Shown: positions 18,714-28,304, counted from the stretch's first letter. The stretch: DNA of 64,000 bases from Microbacterium ginsengiterrae (GCF_014205075.1 NZ_JACHMU010000001.1:930001-994000); one strand, 5' to 3'. Notes: a model not told the origin generated them from the sequence alone. Program-made: numbers and translations.

Positions 18714-20120
18714 ATGCAGGAAAGGCACCCGATGGCAGACGGACAGCTGATCGAGTTCGACCACGCGACAAAGCGCTTCGGCGCCGTCGCGGCCGTGTCG
18801 GACTTCTCCGCACGCGTCAACCCGGGCGTCGTCACCGGCTTCCTCGGCCCCAACGGCGCTGGTAAGACGACGACGCTGCGCATGCTTCTCGGACTCGAGC
18901 GCCCCAGTAGCGGCACCGCGACCATCGGCGGCAGCCGCTACGCGGACCTGCGCAGCCCCGCCCGGGTGATCGGCGCGATGATGGAGGACCCCGGTTTCCG
19001 TCCCCGCCGCTCCGTCGAGCGCCACCTCGTCACGGCCGCCAAGGCCAACGGCATCCCCCTGTCCCGCGTGGGAGAGCTGCTCTCCTTCGTCGGCCTCGAG
19101 AACGATGCCGAGACCCGCATCGCCGCTCTCTCGCTGGGTATGCGCCAGCGCCTCAGCGCCGCGACCGCGCTGCTCGGCGACCCCGGCGTCCTCGTCCTCG
19201 ACGAGCCGGCCAACGGCCTCGACCCCGAGGGCATCCGCTGGATGCGCACCCTCATCCGCGGCCTCGCCGACGAGGGACGCACCGTGCTGGTCTCCTCGCA
19301 CGTGCTGTCGGAGGTCGAGCAGATCGCCGACGAGATCCTGGTGATCGCACGGGGCGAGTTGAAGTTCGCCGGCACCATGGAGGACCTCGCCGACCCCCGC
19401 ACCGGCCCTGTCGTGGTGGATGCCGCTGACCGCTCCGGTCTGACGCAGGCGCTGAAGGATGCCGGATACGAGTTCGAGATCCTGCGTTCCGGCCTCACCG
19501 TCCGCGGCAGCGATGCCGCGACCATCGGCGAGGTCACGGCGCGCGCCGGTGTCGCCCTCACGACGCTCCAGCAGCGCGGCCCGACGCTCGAGGACGTGTT
19601 CCTCGACCTCGTCCACGACCGGTACGTGAAGCCCGCCCCCGCGGCGCCGGAGCCTCAGCAGCCGACACTGTTCGACGCACCGGGCCTCGAGGTCGAGCAC
19701 GATGAGGACGAGCTGCTGAGTCTCGACTCCCTCGCCGAGCCCGCTCCGGCGGTCGCGTCGGCCTCTTCGCTCGACCAGGTTCCGCCCGTGGCGGCGGAGC
19801 CCGCCGCTGAGGCGGATGTGACGGCGCAGACGGATGCCGCCGATGCAGACCCCGCGCCGACCACTGCCCCCGCCGACGCACAGGCTTCGCGCTCCGAGCC
19901 CGAGGTCGAGCGGCCTCTGCCGGGACTTGCGGACCTCGCCGCCGTCGCGAGCATCTTCGCGACGCCCGCCTCCGAGCCGAACACCGCCGCTGCGGCCGTC
20001 GAGGCCGCCGAGGCGGAGGAAGCGGCATCCGACGAAGACGCGACGCGTGTCATCGATGTCGTGCCCTCATCCGACGCGGACACCGCCGAGGACGGCACGA
20101 CGGAGCACGAGCAGCGCTGA
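18714..20120 (+). CDS. Orphan ABC transporter ATPase with long acidic C-terminal tail
   Basis: 468-residue ATPase of the drug/ABC-2 type. Residues 10-240 form the ABC domain: Walker A GPNGAGKTTT, signature LSLGMRQRL and Walker B VLVLDEPANGLDPEG. A substrate-coupling extension reaches about residue 310 and includes TLEDVFLDLV. The last 150 residues are Ala/Glu/Asp/Pro-rich and probably disordered. GGGGAGG six bases before ATG 18714 supports this start; ATG 18732 with AAAGG upstream is an alternative. No permease gene follows, so its membrane partner must be encoded elsewhere. Confidence 0.86.
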   Translation: MQERHPMADGQLIEFDHATKRFGAVAAVSDFSARVNPGVVTGFLGPNGAGKTTTLRMLLGLERPSSGTATIGGSRYADLRSPARVIGAMMEDPGFRPRRSVERHLVTAAKANGIPLSRVGELLSFVGLENDAETRIAALSLGMRQRLSAATALLGDPGVLVLDEPANGLDPEGIRWMRTLIRGLADEGRTVLVSSHVLSEVEQIADEILVIARGELKFAGTMEDLADPRTGPVVVDAADRSGLTQALKDAGYEFEILRSGLTVRGSDAATIGEVTARAGVALTTLQQRGPTLEDVFLDLVHDRYVKPAPAAPEPQQPTLFDAPGLEVEHDEDELLSLDSLAEPAPAVASASSLDQVPPVAAEPAAEADVTAQTDAADADPAPTTAPADAQASRSEPEVERPLPGLADLAAVASIFATPASEPNTAAAAVEAAEAEEAASDEDATRVIDVVPSSDADTAEDGTTEHEQR

Positions 20121-20150
20121 GCCCCCGCGCGTCGCGCGAGCGGCTGTCGA

Positions 20151-20600
20151 TCAGACCGGACGCGGCCGGATGACCGGTCGCTGACGCCCCTTCACGACGG
20201 GGATCGGTGCGGTTCCCGCGATCTCCACGACGTCGACGGCCTCTTCGGACACGTCCAGTCGCAGCGCCTGGGTGAGCGCGAGACCGTGCCGGGTGGTGAA
20301 GATCAACCGCTGGTACTGCTCGTCACCCTCGAGGTCGATGACCACACTCGGGCGGCGTCGACGGATGAGGACGAAGTCGGTGGTCGCCGCGCCCTTCCAC
20401 GTGCCGGCGGCGAGGATTCCGGGGATGTGCGTGCCGGGGCCGGGTACCCCGCGGAGCCACGTCCAGGCGTCATCCGTGAGCTGCACCTTCGTGATCGTCT
20501 CGCGGGCGATCCGCAGGTTCTCGCGCTGGAAGGTGGCAGCACGCTCGACCGGGGACAGGACGACCTCGAGTCGCGTCTGGTCCAGGAGCAGCGTCACCAT
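20151..20600 (-). CDS. Conserved hypothetical protein, PH-domain-like
   Basis: 149-residue soluble protein, beta-rich, with the pattern LLLDQTRLEVVLSPVERAA at the N-terminus and a central WLRGVPGPGTHIPGILAAGT loop, reminiscent of bacterial PH-like domains. No catalytic motif or membrane segment is seen. CAGACT lies six bases before the ATG at 20600, so a leaderless mRNA is likely. I do not recognise a specific function. Confidence 0.75.
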   Translation of the reverse strand: MVTLLLDQTRLEVVLSPVERAATFQRENLRIARETITKVQLTDDAWTWLRGVPGPGTHIPGILAAGTWKGAATTDFVLIRRRRPSVVIDLEGDEQYQRLIFTTRHGLALTQALRLDVSEEAVDVVEIAGTAPIPVVKGRQRPVIRPRPV

Positions 20601-20606
20601 GCCCCC

Positions 20607-20612
20607 AGTCTG
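20607..20612 (-). promoter_or_regulatory. -10 element CAGACT, leaderless start
   Basis: On the minus strand CAGACT is followed by six bases (GGGGGC) and then the ATG at 20600; no other ribosome site is available. Confidence 0.45.
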
Positions 20613-20690
20613 CCAGCGTCCAGCGGCAAACTGACTGCGACTTGCTCACAGGACGACAACGATCGCCTTGTGGGTTTCCGACTGGTCGGC

Positions 20691-20780
20691 CCGGTCACAA
20701 CTCCGGAGAACCGGACGACATGCGCGTGTTTCCGGACGAGTCGGCGCCGGTTCTGCGAAAACCTCCGGAGTTAAGCCCGG
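20691..20780. repeat. ~90-bp interspersed element, copy 2 (inverted relative to copy 1)
   Basis: Second copy of the element at 7351-7440, in reverse orientation. GGTCACAACTCCGGAG (20693-20708) and CTCCGGAGTT (20763-20772) form the ends. The inner hairpin GGTT-N7-AACC (on the minus strand, just inside the hemL end) replaces GATTC-N5-GAATC of copy 1: the bases change but pairing is kept. The element starts within the hemL stop region, so it could act as the terminator of the heme operon. Confidence 0.75.
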
Positions 20781-22096
20781 CGAGCGGATGCCGCGGCACG
20801 TGCGGCGGCGGGAAGAGCGGCCTCGATGCGCCCGAGGGCCTCGTCGTCGTGGGCGGCGGTGAGGAACCACGCCTCGAACACGCTCGGCGGCAGCGCGACG
20901 TGCTGCTCCCGCATGGCGTGGAAGAAGGGCGCGTAGCGGAACGACTCCTGCGCCTGCGCCTCGGCGTAGGTGCGGGGCGCCTGCGGCGCGAACACGAGCC
21001 CGAACAGGTTGCCTGCCCGCGGGATGGCGTGCACGACTCCGGCATCGGTGAGCGCCGCGTCGAGAGCGTTCGCGATGCGGGCGGCGGCAGCGTCGACCCT
21101 GGCGTAGACGGCCGGCGTCGCCAGACGAAGCGTGGCGAGCCCCGCCGCCACCGACAGCGGATTGCCCGACAGCGTTCCCGCCTGGTAGACCGGCCCGGTC
21201 GGAGCGAGCAGATCCATGACCTCGGCACGGCCGCCGAGCGCGGCCAGCGGCATGCCTCCGCCGACGACCTTCCCGAACGTGATGATGTCGGGGAGGTACT
21301 CCTCGCCGGTCGCGGCCTGCAGCGCCCAGAAACCGGCGTGGTGGACACGGAAACCCGTGAGCACCTCGTCGAGGATCATCAGTGCGCCGTGCGCGTGCGC
21401 AGTGTCGGCGATGAAGCGGTTGAACCCGGGGTCGGGAGCGACGACACCCATGTTCGCCGAGGCCGCCTCGACGATGACGGCGGCGATCTGGTCCCCGCGT
21501 TCGGCGAAGACGGCCTCGAGCGCCTCGCGGTCGTTGTAGGGCAGCACCAGCGTCTGCGCGGCGATGGGGGCCGGCACTCCTGCCGAACCGGGCAGCGCCA
21601 GCGTGGCGACGCCGGATCCGGCCTCGGCGAGCAGGCCGTCGGAGTGACCGTGGTAGTGACCGGCGAACTTGATCAGCAGATCGCGCCCCGTCGCTCCGCG
21701 CGCGAGGCGGATGGCGGTCATGGTGGCCTCTGTACCGGTGGAGACCAGTCGCACACGCTCGACGGGCGCGAGGTCACCGAGGCGGACGCGCTCGGTGATG
21801 AGCCGGGCGAGGTCCACCTCTCCCTCGGTGGGGGCGCCGAACGACAGGCCGCGGGTCGCAGCCTCCTGCACGGCGGAGACGACCGCGGGGTGGGCGTGTC
21901 CGAGGAGGGCGGGGCCCCATGAGGCGACGAGGTCGACGTACTCCTGCCCTCCGGCATCGGTCACATAGGCACCGCGTGCGGAGGCGAGGAAACGCGGAGT
22001 CCCTCCGACCGAACCGTATGCACGCACGGGCGAGTTGACCCCACCGGGGGTCACCGCCCTCGCGGCCGAGAACAGGTCGTCGTTGCGGTCGGTCAT
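20771..22096 (-). CDS. hemL: Glutamate-1-semialdehyde 2,1-aminomutase
   Basis: 441-residue PLP enzyme that converts glutamate-1-semialdehyde to 5-aminolevulinate. Motifs: GGVNSPVRA near the N-terminus, [10 protein letters not shown] and the PLP-lysine in [10 protein letters not shown] (Lys276). Full length for the family. ATG at 22096 overlaps the hemB stop by one base (ATG at 22099 also possible). Last gene of the minus-strand heme cluster; its TAA stop lies in the repeat element. Confidence 0.95.
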   Translation of the reverse strand: MTDRNDDLFSAARAVTPGGVNSPVRAYGSVGGTPRFLASARGAYVTDAGGQEYVDLVASWGPALLGHAHPAVVSAVQEAATRGLSFGAPTEGEVDLARLITERVRLGDLAPVERVRLVSTGTEATMTAIRLARGATGRDLLIKFAGHYHGHSDGLLAEAGSGVATLALPGSAGVPAPIAAQTLVLPYNDREALEAVFAERGDQIAAVIVEAASANMGVVAPDPGFNRFIADTAHAHGALMILDEVLTGFRVHHAGFWALQAATGEEYLPDIITFGKVVGGGMPLAALGGRAEVMDLLAPTGPVYQAGTLSGNPLSVAAGLATLRLATPAVYARVDAAAARIANALDAALTDAGVVHAIPRAGNLFGLVFAPQAPRTYAEAQAQESFRYAPFFHAMREQHVALPPSVFEAWFLTAAHDDEALGRIEAALPAAARAAASARRA

Positions 22097-23073
22097 CATT
22101 CCCCCAGCCAGCGGGCGGCCTCTGTGGCCCAGTACGTCAGGACGGCGTCGGCACCGGCCCGACGGATCGACAGCAGCGACTCGAGCACGGCGGCCCGACG
22201 GTCGATCCACCCGTTGGCCGCTGCGGCCTCGATCATCGCGTACTCGCCGGAGATCTGGTACGCCCAGACCGGCACCTGGACGGCGTCGCGCACCTCGCGG
22301 AGCACATCGAGGAAGCCCATCGCGGGCTTCACCATCACGATGTCCGCACCCTCCGCCTCATCGATCAGCGCCTCGCGCAGCCCCTCGCGACGGTTGCCCG
22401 GATCGAGCTGGTACGTACGGCGATCGCCCTGCAGCTGCGAGTCGACCGCCTCGCGGAACGGGCCGTAGAACGCACTGGCGTACTTGGCCGCGTAGCCGAG
22501 CAGCAGGGTGTCGGTGAACCCTTCGGCGTCCAGCGCCCTGCGGATCGCGGCGACCTGGCCGTCCATCATGCCCGACAGTCCCAGCAGGTGGGAGCCGGCG
22601 CGTGCTTGCGCGAGGGCCATCGCGACGTAGCGCTCGAGGGTCGCGTCGTTGTCGACGGATCCGTCGGATGCCAGCACTCCGCAGTGGCCGTGATCGGTGA
22701 ACTCGTCGAGGCACAGATCGGTCTGCACGACGATCGCATCGCCGACCTCGTCGACGAGCCCGCGCGTGGCGACGTTCAGGATGCCCTCGGGGTCGTCCGC
22801 GCCGGACCCGCGGGCGTCACGGACCGCAGGGACGCCGAAGAGCATGACCCCGCCGACACCGGCATCTGCCGCGTCTGCCACCGCACGCCGCAGCGAATCC
22901 ATGGTGTGCTGGACGACGCCGGGCATGGACGAGATCGGGGACGGCTCGGCGAGGCCTTCGCGCACGAACATCGGCAGCACGAGATGACGGGGTTCGATCG
23001 ACGTCTCCCGGGCGAGCGCCCGGATCACCGGTGTCCTCCGCAGACGGCGCGGTCGGATCTCGGGGAAGCTCAT
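22096..23073 (-). CDS. hemB: Delta-aminolevulinic acid dehydratase (porphobilinogen synthase)
   Basis: 325-residue enzyme joining two 5-aminolevulinate molecules. [17 protein letters not shown] is the metal-site region, in which several ligand cysteines of zinc-type enzymes are retained or replaced ([13 protein letters not shown]). The active-site lysines lie in [15 protein letters not shown] and VMVKPAM. ATGA overlap with hemD upstream. Full length. Confidence 0.95.
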   Translation of the reverse strand: MSFPEIRPRRLRRTPVIRALARETSIEPRHLVLPMFVREGLAEPSPISSMPGVVQHTMDSLRRAVADAADAGVGGVMLFGVPAVRDARGSGADDPEGILNVATRGLVDEVGDAIVVQTDLCLDEFTDHGHCGVLASDGSVDNDATLERYVAMALAQARAGSHLLGLSGMMDGQVAAIRRALDAEGFTDTLLLGYAAKYASAFYGPFREAVDSQLQGDRRTYQLDPGNRREGLREALIDEAEGADIVMVKPAMGFLDVLREVRDAVQVPVWAYQISGEYAMIEAAAANGWIDRRAAVLESLLSIRRAGADAVLTYWATEAARWLGE

Positions 23074-23870
23074 GGTGCGAACTCGTCGGCCGCGTGCGGG
23101 AGGGTGAAATGGGAGACGGCGTCGATGAGCGCGTCCACCGTCTGCTTGTCGGCGACCACCGTGATGGGCAGCCCGGCCTTGCGGGCGTCCTTGGCGGTAC
23201 GAGGACCGATCGCGGCCAGCAGCGTGTCATCGGGGATGTCGGGGAACTGCTCGCGGACCTGACGGGCCACCGAACCGCTGGTGATGAGGATGGCGTTGAT
23301 GCGTCCGCTGTCGACGTCGCGACGGATGCGATCGGTGACCGGCACCCCCACCGTGCGGTACGCGACCACGCTCGAGACCTCGTGCCCTGCGGCGATGAGG
23401 GAGCGCGTGAGGACGGGCTTGGCGATCTCACTGCGCAGCGTGAGGATGCGGCGCGGTTGCGGCTCGAGAGCGATGAGCTGCTCCGCCATTCCCGCAGCGG
23501 AGTTGTCCGTCTCGGGGACGAGCGCGACCTCGTACCCGACGGCCTGGAGAGCCGCAGCGGTGGTCTCGCCGACCGCGGCGATCTTCGTCGACTTCGGCAC
23601 GACGGCACGGTGCGCGTACAGCACGTCGACGGTCGTCGCACTGGTCACCGTGAGCCAGTCGAACTCGCCGGCGGCGAGCTTCTCGAGCGCGTCGTCGAGC
23701 GCCGCCTGGTCATTGGTCGGTCCGAAGTTGATCAGCGGCGCGACGACGGGGACAGCGCCCTGCGAGCGCAGGGATGCGGCGACGCCGTCTCCCCATGGGC
23801 CTCCTCGCGGGACGAGGACGCGCCAGCCGGTCAACGGCTTCTCATGCTTCGTTTCGGGTGTGCTGGTCAT
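23070..23870 (-). CDS. hemD: Uroporphyrinogen-III synthase
   Basis: 266-residue two-domain enzyme that cyclises hydroxymethylbilane with inversion of ring D. The sequence is weakly conserved in the family; [15 protein letters not shown] at the start, [14 protein letters not shown], and [12 protein letters not shown] plus [12 protein letters not shown] in the second half are the typical signatures. ATG at 23870 shares one base with the hemC stop. Co-transcribed with hemC and hemB. Confidence 0.92.
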   Translation of the reverse strand: MTSTPETKHEKPLTGWRVLVPRGGPWGDGVAASLRSQGAVPVVAPLINFGPTNDQAALDDALEKLAAGEFDWLTVTSATTVDVLYAHRAVVPKSTKIAAVGETTAAALQAVGYEVALVPETDNSAAGMAEQLIALEPQPRRILTLRSEIAKPVLTRSLIAAGHEVSSVVAYRTVGVPVTDRIRRDVDSGRINAILITSGSVARQVREQFPDIPDDTLLAAIGPRTAKDARKAGLPITVVADKQTVDALIDAVSHFTLPHAADEFAP

Positions 23871-24862
23871 CAAGGCTGCTCTCGGGGTACGAGGTCGGCC
23901 GCCCCTTGGTCGAGCAGCCGACGGGCGACAGAAAGACCGATCTCGCGTGCTGCGCGATTCGGGTCCGCACCATCGGCAGCATCTGCGCCATTGCCACTGC
24001 CGTGACTCCGAATATACCCCCGGTTCAGGACTTCCGTGACGTCGAGTCCGATCCGCCCCGTCCCGTTCGGGTCGTAGACGATGCTCCGCACCCGCACTTC
24101 GTCACCGTCGACGACGGCGTGGGCGGCCATGGGGGCCTGGCATCCTGCGTCGAGCCCCTCGAGGATCGCCCGCTCCACCGTGATGGCCAGTCGGGTGTCC
24201 TCGTCGTCGAGTTCCGCGAGTGCCGCGCGCAGCTCCGGCGCCGCGTCCGACGTCGTCTCGACGGCGAGCGCCCCCTGCCCTGGGGCGGTCGGCCATTCGG
24301 CCATGCCCAGCTCCTCGCGATGCAGTCGCGTGCGCGAGTCCAGGCGCGAGAGACCGGCCGCAGCGAGGATGACGGCATCCAGTTCACCGGATTCCACCCG
24401 TGCGAGGCGCGAGTCGACGTTCCCTCGGATGTCGACGACCTCGGCGCGCGGCGAGCGCAGCCGCACCTGCGCGATGCGGCGCGGGGAACCGGTACCGACC
24501 TTCGCGCCGGCCGGAAGCGCATGCAACGGGGTGCCGTCGCGCGTGATCGCCACATCGCGGGCGTCGACGCGCGGCGGGGTCGCGGCGATGACAAGCCCCT
24601 GAGGGACGGCCGTCGGGAGGTCCTTGAGTGAATGGACGAGGATGTCGCACTCACCGGCGAGCAGCGCTTCGCGCAGACGCGTGGCGAACACCCCGAGACC
24701 CCCGATCTCGGACAGGGAGGCACGGTTGGTGTCACCCTCCGAGACGATCGGGACGAGCTCGACCGGACGACCGGCGATCTTCTCGAGGGCGGTGGCGACG
24801 TGGCCGGACTGGGCCTGGGCGAGGGCGCTTCGACGAGTGCCGAGACGGATGGCAGTGGACAT
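23870..24862 (-). CDS. hemC: Hydroxymethylbilane synthase (porphobilinogen deaminase)
   Basis: 330-residue enzyme that assembles the linear tetrapyrrole on a dipyrromethane cofactor. The cofactor-binding Cys241 is in GLDAGCQAPMA; LGTRRSALAQAQ, HSLKDLP and GTGSPRR are also conserved. Near residues 280-300 there is a short extra Gly/Asp/Ala-rich loop (GSGNGADAADGADP) not usual in the family. It starts 8 bases after hemQ on the same strand and has no clear ribosome site, so translation is probably coupled. Confidence 0.95.
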   Translation of the reverse strand: MSTAIRLGTRRSALAQAQSGHVATALEKIAGRPVELVPIVSEGDTNRASLSEIGGLGVFATRLREALLAGECDILVHSLKDLPTAVPQGLVIAATPPRVDARDVAITRDGTPLHALPAGAKVGTGSPRRIAQVRLRSPRAEVVDIRGNVDSRLARVESGELDAVILAAAGLSRLDSRTRLHREELGMAEWPTAPGQGALAVETTSDAAPELRAALAELDDEDTRLAITVERAILEGLDAGCQAPMAAHAVVDGDEVRVRSIVYDPNGTGRIGLDVTEVLNRGYIRSHGSGNGADAADGADPNRAAREIGLSVARRLLDQGAADLVPREQP

Positions 24863-24870
24863 GGCGGCGA

Positions 24871-25548
24871 CTACTGGAGGACGTCCGCGATCTCGTCGAG
24901 ACGCAGGCGTCGGCCCGTGTAGAACGGCACCTCCTCCTTCACGTAACGACGCGCGTCCGTGTAACGCAGGTCGCGCATGAGGTCGACGAGCTCCGTGACG
25001 TCGTCTGCCTCGAGGGGAAGCAGCCACTCATAGTCGCCGAGCGCGAATGCGGCGACGGTGTTCGCGATGACCCCGGTGAATGCGGCGCCCTTGCGGCCGT
25101 GGTCGGCGAGCATCGCGCGACGCTCCTCCTCCGGCGCGAGGTACCACTCCGGCGTGCGGACGAACGGGTAGAGGCAGAGCCAGTCCTTCGGCGCGATGCC
25201 GCGCAGGAACCCGGGGACGTGCTGACGGTTGAACTCGGCGTCCCTGTGCACGCCCATGACGTTCCACACGGGAAGCAGGGTGCGCAGCAGTTCGGTACGG
25301 CGCAGGCGACGCAAGGCCTTCTGGAGAGCCTCTGCCGTGTCCCCGTACAGCCAGACCATGAGGTCGGCGTCGGCCTTCAGACCGGAGACGTCGTAGAACC
25401 CGCGGACGGTGACGCCGGAATCCTCGACGTGATCGACGATCGACTCGAGCTCTGCGGAGTCCGTCTCGGTGACGGGGGCATCGGGATTGCGCCGCCAGAC
25501 GGCCCAGAGGGTGAAACCGGACGGGTTCTGTTCACTCGCTTCGGACAT
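24871..25548 (-). CDS. hemQ: Coproheme decarboxylase HemQ (ChdC)
   Basis: 225-residue chlorite-dismutase-family protein. It performs the last step of the coproporphyrin-dependent pathway, oxidative decarboxylation of Fe-coproporphyrin to heme b. The catalytic-tyrosine region LYPFVRTPEWY and the KGAAF segment near the proximal-ligand region are present. Length is close to actinobacterial HemQ. CAGACT with six-base spacing precedes the ATG at 25548, so hemQ-hemC-hemD-hemB-hemL probably has its own promoter apart from hemE-hemY. Confidence 0.94.
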   Translation of the reverse strand: MSEASEQNPSGFTLWAVWRRNPDAPVTETDSAELESIVDHVEDSGVTVRGFYDVSGLKADADLMVWLYGDTAEALQKALRRLRRTELLRTLLPVWNVMGVHRDAEFNRQHVPGFLRGIAPKDWLCLYPFVRTPEWYLAPEEERRAMLADHGRKGAAFTGVIANTVAAFALGDYEWLLPLEADDVTELVDLMRDLRYTDARRYVKEEVPFYTGRRLRLDEIADVLQ

Positions 25549-25554
25549 GATCCC

Positions 25555-25560
25555 AGTCTG
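25555..25560 (-). promoter_or_regulatory. -10 element CAGACT, leaderless start of hemQ
   Basis: On the minus strand CAGACT is followed by GGGATC and the hemQ ATG at 25548. This would give the second half of the heme cluster an independent, leaderless transcript. Confidence 0.5.
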
Positions 25561-25589
25561 CCTCTTTCCGGCGGCAGGGGCGAATGCAG

Positions 25590-25865
25590 TCAGCGCGCGA
25601 CGGCGCGGGCGACCGCCCAGACCAGCCCACCGGCCACCGCTGCCACACCGACGACGGCGGCCACCGCCGCTGCGGGGTTGCGGTCGGCGAACACCCGTGC
25701 CTTGGCGATGCCGCGCTTCGACGCCTTCTCGACGCGACGCGGCACGTTGCCCTTGATCTCGATGGCGGCCAGCGCCGCCTTGAGCTCGGCGCGCGCGGAT
25801 GCGACGGGGTCGGTGATCCCTGCGGGCACCGCCGTGCGGGGAAGGTTCGTCTCAGAGTTTGTCAT
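25590..25865 (-). CDS. Small DUF3618-like membrane protein
   Basis: 91-residue protein: an N-terminal helical ARAELKAALAAIEIKG stretch, a basic middle (VEKASKRGIAKAR) and one C-terminal membrane helix (PAAAVAAVVGVAAVAGGLVW). This matches the DUF3618 layout (helical, then single TM). ATG at 25865 is chosen for GAAGGA upstream. It overlaps the holin-like gene by 14 bases, and the three genes YtxH/holin-like/DUF3618-like form one cassette. Function unknown; envelope or stress role is inference. Confidence 0.8.
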   Translation of the reverse strand: MTNSETNLPRTAVPAGITDPVASARAELKAALAAIEIKGNVPRRVEKASKRGIAKARVFADRNPAAAVAAVVGVAAVAGGLVWAVARAVAR

Positions 25866-26259
25866 CACCGGCATCCTTCACGATTCGAATATCGGTCGCG
25901 ACGGCCTGTCCTGGGTTCTCGCGCCGAAGCACCTTGCGGAACTTCATCACCCCGAACAGCACGCTCACGGCCACGCACAGCAGCAGCAGGCCGAGCACCG
26001 CCAGCGCCGACAGCCACACCGGCCACCATGACGACAGGCCTGCGACGGCGAACACGAGGATCATCGGCACGAGCCAGAACAGGAAGAACAGCGCGATGAC
26101 GAACCAGACGCTGCCGATCCCGGCATCCTTCGCGGTGCGCGAGACCCAGGCCTTGGCGGCATCGATCTCGGCCTTGATGAGAGCGGTGACCAGTTCCGGC
26201 AGGTCGCCGAGGAGGGTCAGCAGACTGTCGTCGGCGCGGTCACGATATCCGCGGACCAT
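25852..26259 (-). CDS. Phage-holin-family (Actinobacterial Holin-X-like) membrane protein
   Basis: 135-residue protein with an amphipathic N-terminus (SLLTLLGDLPELVTALIKAE), then two long transmembrane helices (about 50-75 and 85-110) and a charged C-terminus. This is the common actinobacterial 'putative holin' or DUF1469-like architecture, normally a housekeeping envelope protein, not a lysis gene. ATG at 26259 is favoured by GGGAAG six bases upstream; GTG at 26265 overlaps the YtxH stop as GTGA. Confidence 0.8.
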   Translation of the reverse strand: MVRGYRDRADDSLLTLLGDLPELVTALIKAEIDAAKAWVSRTAKDAGIGSVWFVIALFFLFWLVPMILVFAVAGLSSWWPVWLSALAVLGLLLLCVAVSVLFGVMKFRKVLRRENPGQAVATDIRIVKDAGDDKL

Positions 26260-26261
26260 CG

Positions 26262-26708
26262 TCACTTCCCGTTCGTGTCGTTCGTCGATTTCGACGAGGA
26301 GTTCTTCGAGCCGGACTGCTGCGCACCCGACTTCTTCGAGGACGACGACGAGGACGAGGAGGACGAGGTCGACTTCTTCGCAGCGTCGACGGCGTCTTCG
26401 AGGGCATCCTCGACGTTCTCCGCGGCCTTCTTGCCGGTGGCGATCGCCGAGTCGAGACGCTCTCCGGCGGTGCGGCCGTCACCGGCAGCCTTGGCCACCT
26501 TGACGACGCCGTTCCACAGCGCGCCGGGGACCTCAGAGGCCTTGGCTCCGACGAAGGCCTTCGCCTTGTCGACCTGGCGCTGCACCGGCTCCTTCTCCCA
26601 GACCTTCAGCCACTGCGTCCTGATCTGCTCATAGCGCTCGCGTCCGGCACGCGATCCGAGCACGTATCCGACGCCGAGCCCGACGACGAGTCCGATCTTC
26701 CCCTTCAT
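26262..26708 (-). CDS. YtxH-like protein with poly-serine tail
   Basis: 148-residue protein starting with a glycine-rich membrane segment (IGLVVGLGVGYVLGSRAG) followed by a YEQIRTQW helical region, typical of YtxH-domain proteins. The last 40 residues are low-complexity Ser/Lys with an uninterrupted run of about ten serines, encoded by repetitive GAC/GAG-type triplets around 26337-26375 on the plus strand. First gene of the envelope cassette that separates hemY from hemQ. Confidence 0.82.
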   Translation of the reverse strand: MKGKIGLVVGLGVGYVLGSRAGRERYEQIRTQWLKVWEKEPVQRQVDKAKAFVGAKASEVPGALWNGVVKVAKAAGDGRTAGERLDSAIATGKKAAENVEDALEDAVDAAKKSTSSSSSSSSSSKKSGAQQSGSKNSSSKSTNDTNGK

Positions 26709-26804
26709 GGGGTCTCCTCTCGTTGAAGCGGTCGAGCCGCAGGCGGGAAGCCGTCGGCCAGGCGTCCAGCGTATCGCCGTATGCCGAAATCGGCATCTGG
26801 ACCG

Positions 26805-28304
26805 TCAGGGGGTTGACAGCGGCGCGTCATCACCCCAGAGGAGCGCGCGGCGCAGTCGGTCGGCCTCGGCCTTCGCGTCGGGGACGACCTGGGCGAGTCC
26901 GGTGCCGGCGAGCCATGCGCCGACGACCGCCAGACCGTCGACCTTCTGCAGAGCCTTGCGCACCTCACGACGGCGATCGGCCGCGCCGATGAGGGACGAG
27001 GGCTGCGACTGGGTGAACCTCGCACGATGCGACGCGATCAGCGCGCTCTCCGGCAGCGGCACGCCCAGCATCCCCTCCGCCTCGGTGAGAGCGAGGCGTG
27101 CTGCGGCATCGTCGTCGAGCCCGGCGGTCGCCGCCGGCTCTCCCTGCGCACCGAACGACACCCGCACGACGTGACGGGTGCCGGCCGCCTCGCGCAGCCA
27201 CGACCACTTCGCCGTCGCGTGCGTGAGCGCCTTCGCCGTACGACTTCCCGGCACGGTGAGCACGCCGGTGCCGCGCGGCTGGGCGTCGAGCACCGGCGCC
27301 TCCAGCAGCAGGCTCACGATCTCGATCTGCGGGGCCTCACCCGGGTCTCCGAGCCCCGGCACGAGACCGTCGAGCAGGGTACGCGCGCCCGGTTCCGGCG
27401 TGGCGACGAAGACGGCATCCGCCGTGATCGATTCCTCGACGGGCTCTTCATCCTTATCAGCGGCGACGGAGGCGATCGACACGGTCCACCCGTCGCCGGC
27501 GCGGGACAGAGCCGTCACCGGGACCCCCGTGCGCACGACGGCGCCGAGTTCCTGCAGATCGGCCTGCAACGCATCGACGAGCGCGCTCATCCCGCCGGCG
27601 ACGCCCTCGACGGCCGACCCTGGGGCCTTGGCTGCGCGGTCCGCCCGTTCGGCGATGAGCTGAGCGACGCCGCCGGAGAGCGAACCGGCCCTGGTGAGGG
27701 CGGCGTTCAGGCCCGGTGCCGCGATCTCGGTGTCGACGTCGTCAGGGTCTGCGGAGTACACGCCCGCTGTGACCGGCGCGACGAGCATGTCGCGCACCTT
27801 GGGACCCATGCGCCGCGCGACGAGGGTGCCGAGACTGCGCTCCTGGCCGATCGTCAGCGGCGGGCGAAGGCGGTCGACGTAGGCCCGCCACGCCCCACCC
27901 CAGCCGATGATGCGTCGGACGTCATCGGCGAACGGGTTCACGGGGATGCCGAGGATGCCGCCCTTCGGCAACGGTGCGGCGTCGACGCCCGGTGCCCCGA
28001 CGAGCCAGGCACCTGCGGGGTTCGGGGTGACGATGCGGTCACCGAGTCCGAGTTCGTCGAGCAGGGCACGCACGTGACCGCCGCGCGTCGCGTAGCTCTC
28101 GGCTCCGGCATCCACGGTGAGCCCGCCGAGGTCCGCGCGTCGGATCGCACCGCCCAGCTCGCCTTCGCTCTCCAGCACGGTCACCTGCATGCCGACCTTC
28201 GCGCATTCCCGGGCGGCGACGAGTCCGCCGATGCCGCCGCCGATGACGACGACGTGCCGGTGCGCCGCCCTGGCGGCGAGGTCAGCGGTGCGGTCGTCAC
28301 TCAT
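26805..28304 (-). CDS. hemY: Protoporphyrinogen/coproporphyrinogen III oxidase HemY (CgoX)
   Basis: 499-residue FAD oxidase. The FAD-binding motif VVVIGGGIGGLVAARE opens the conserved part; a second signature is near the C-terminus (GLAVVGAWLAGTGLAQVV). In bacteria with HemQ this enzyme makes coproporphyrin III from coproporphyrinogen III. ATG at 28304 overlaps the hemE stop as ATGA. Full length for the family. Confidence 0.93.
   Translation of the reverse strand: MSDDRTADLAARAAHRHVVVIGGGIGGLVAARECAKVGMQVTVLESEGELGGAIRRADLGGLTVDAGAESYATRGGHVRALLDELGLGDRIVTPNPAGAWLVGAPGVDAAPLPKGGILGIPVNPFADDVRRIIGWGGAWRAYVDRLRPPLTIGQERSLGTLVARRMGPKVRDMLVAPVTAGVYSADPDDVDTEIAAPGLNAALTRAGSLSGGVAQLIAERADRAAKAPGSAVEGVAGGMSALVDALQADLQELGAVVRTGVPVTALSRAGDGWTVSIASVAADKDEEPVEESITADAVFVATPEPGARTLLDGLVPGLGDPGEAPQIEIVSLLLEAPVLDAQPRGTGVLTVPGSRTAKALTHATAKWSWLREAAGTRHVVRVSFGAQGEPAATAGLDDDAAARLALTEAEGMLGVPLPESALIASHRARFTQSQPSSLIGAADRRREVRKALQKVDGLAVVGAWLAGTGLAQVVPDAKAEADRLRRALLWGDDAPLSTP

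Noticed and set aside
25852..26259. Holin family similarity suggesting a prophage remnant
   Set aside because: No other phage genes; this holin-like family is a normal actinobacterial envelope protein group.
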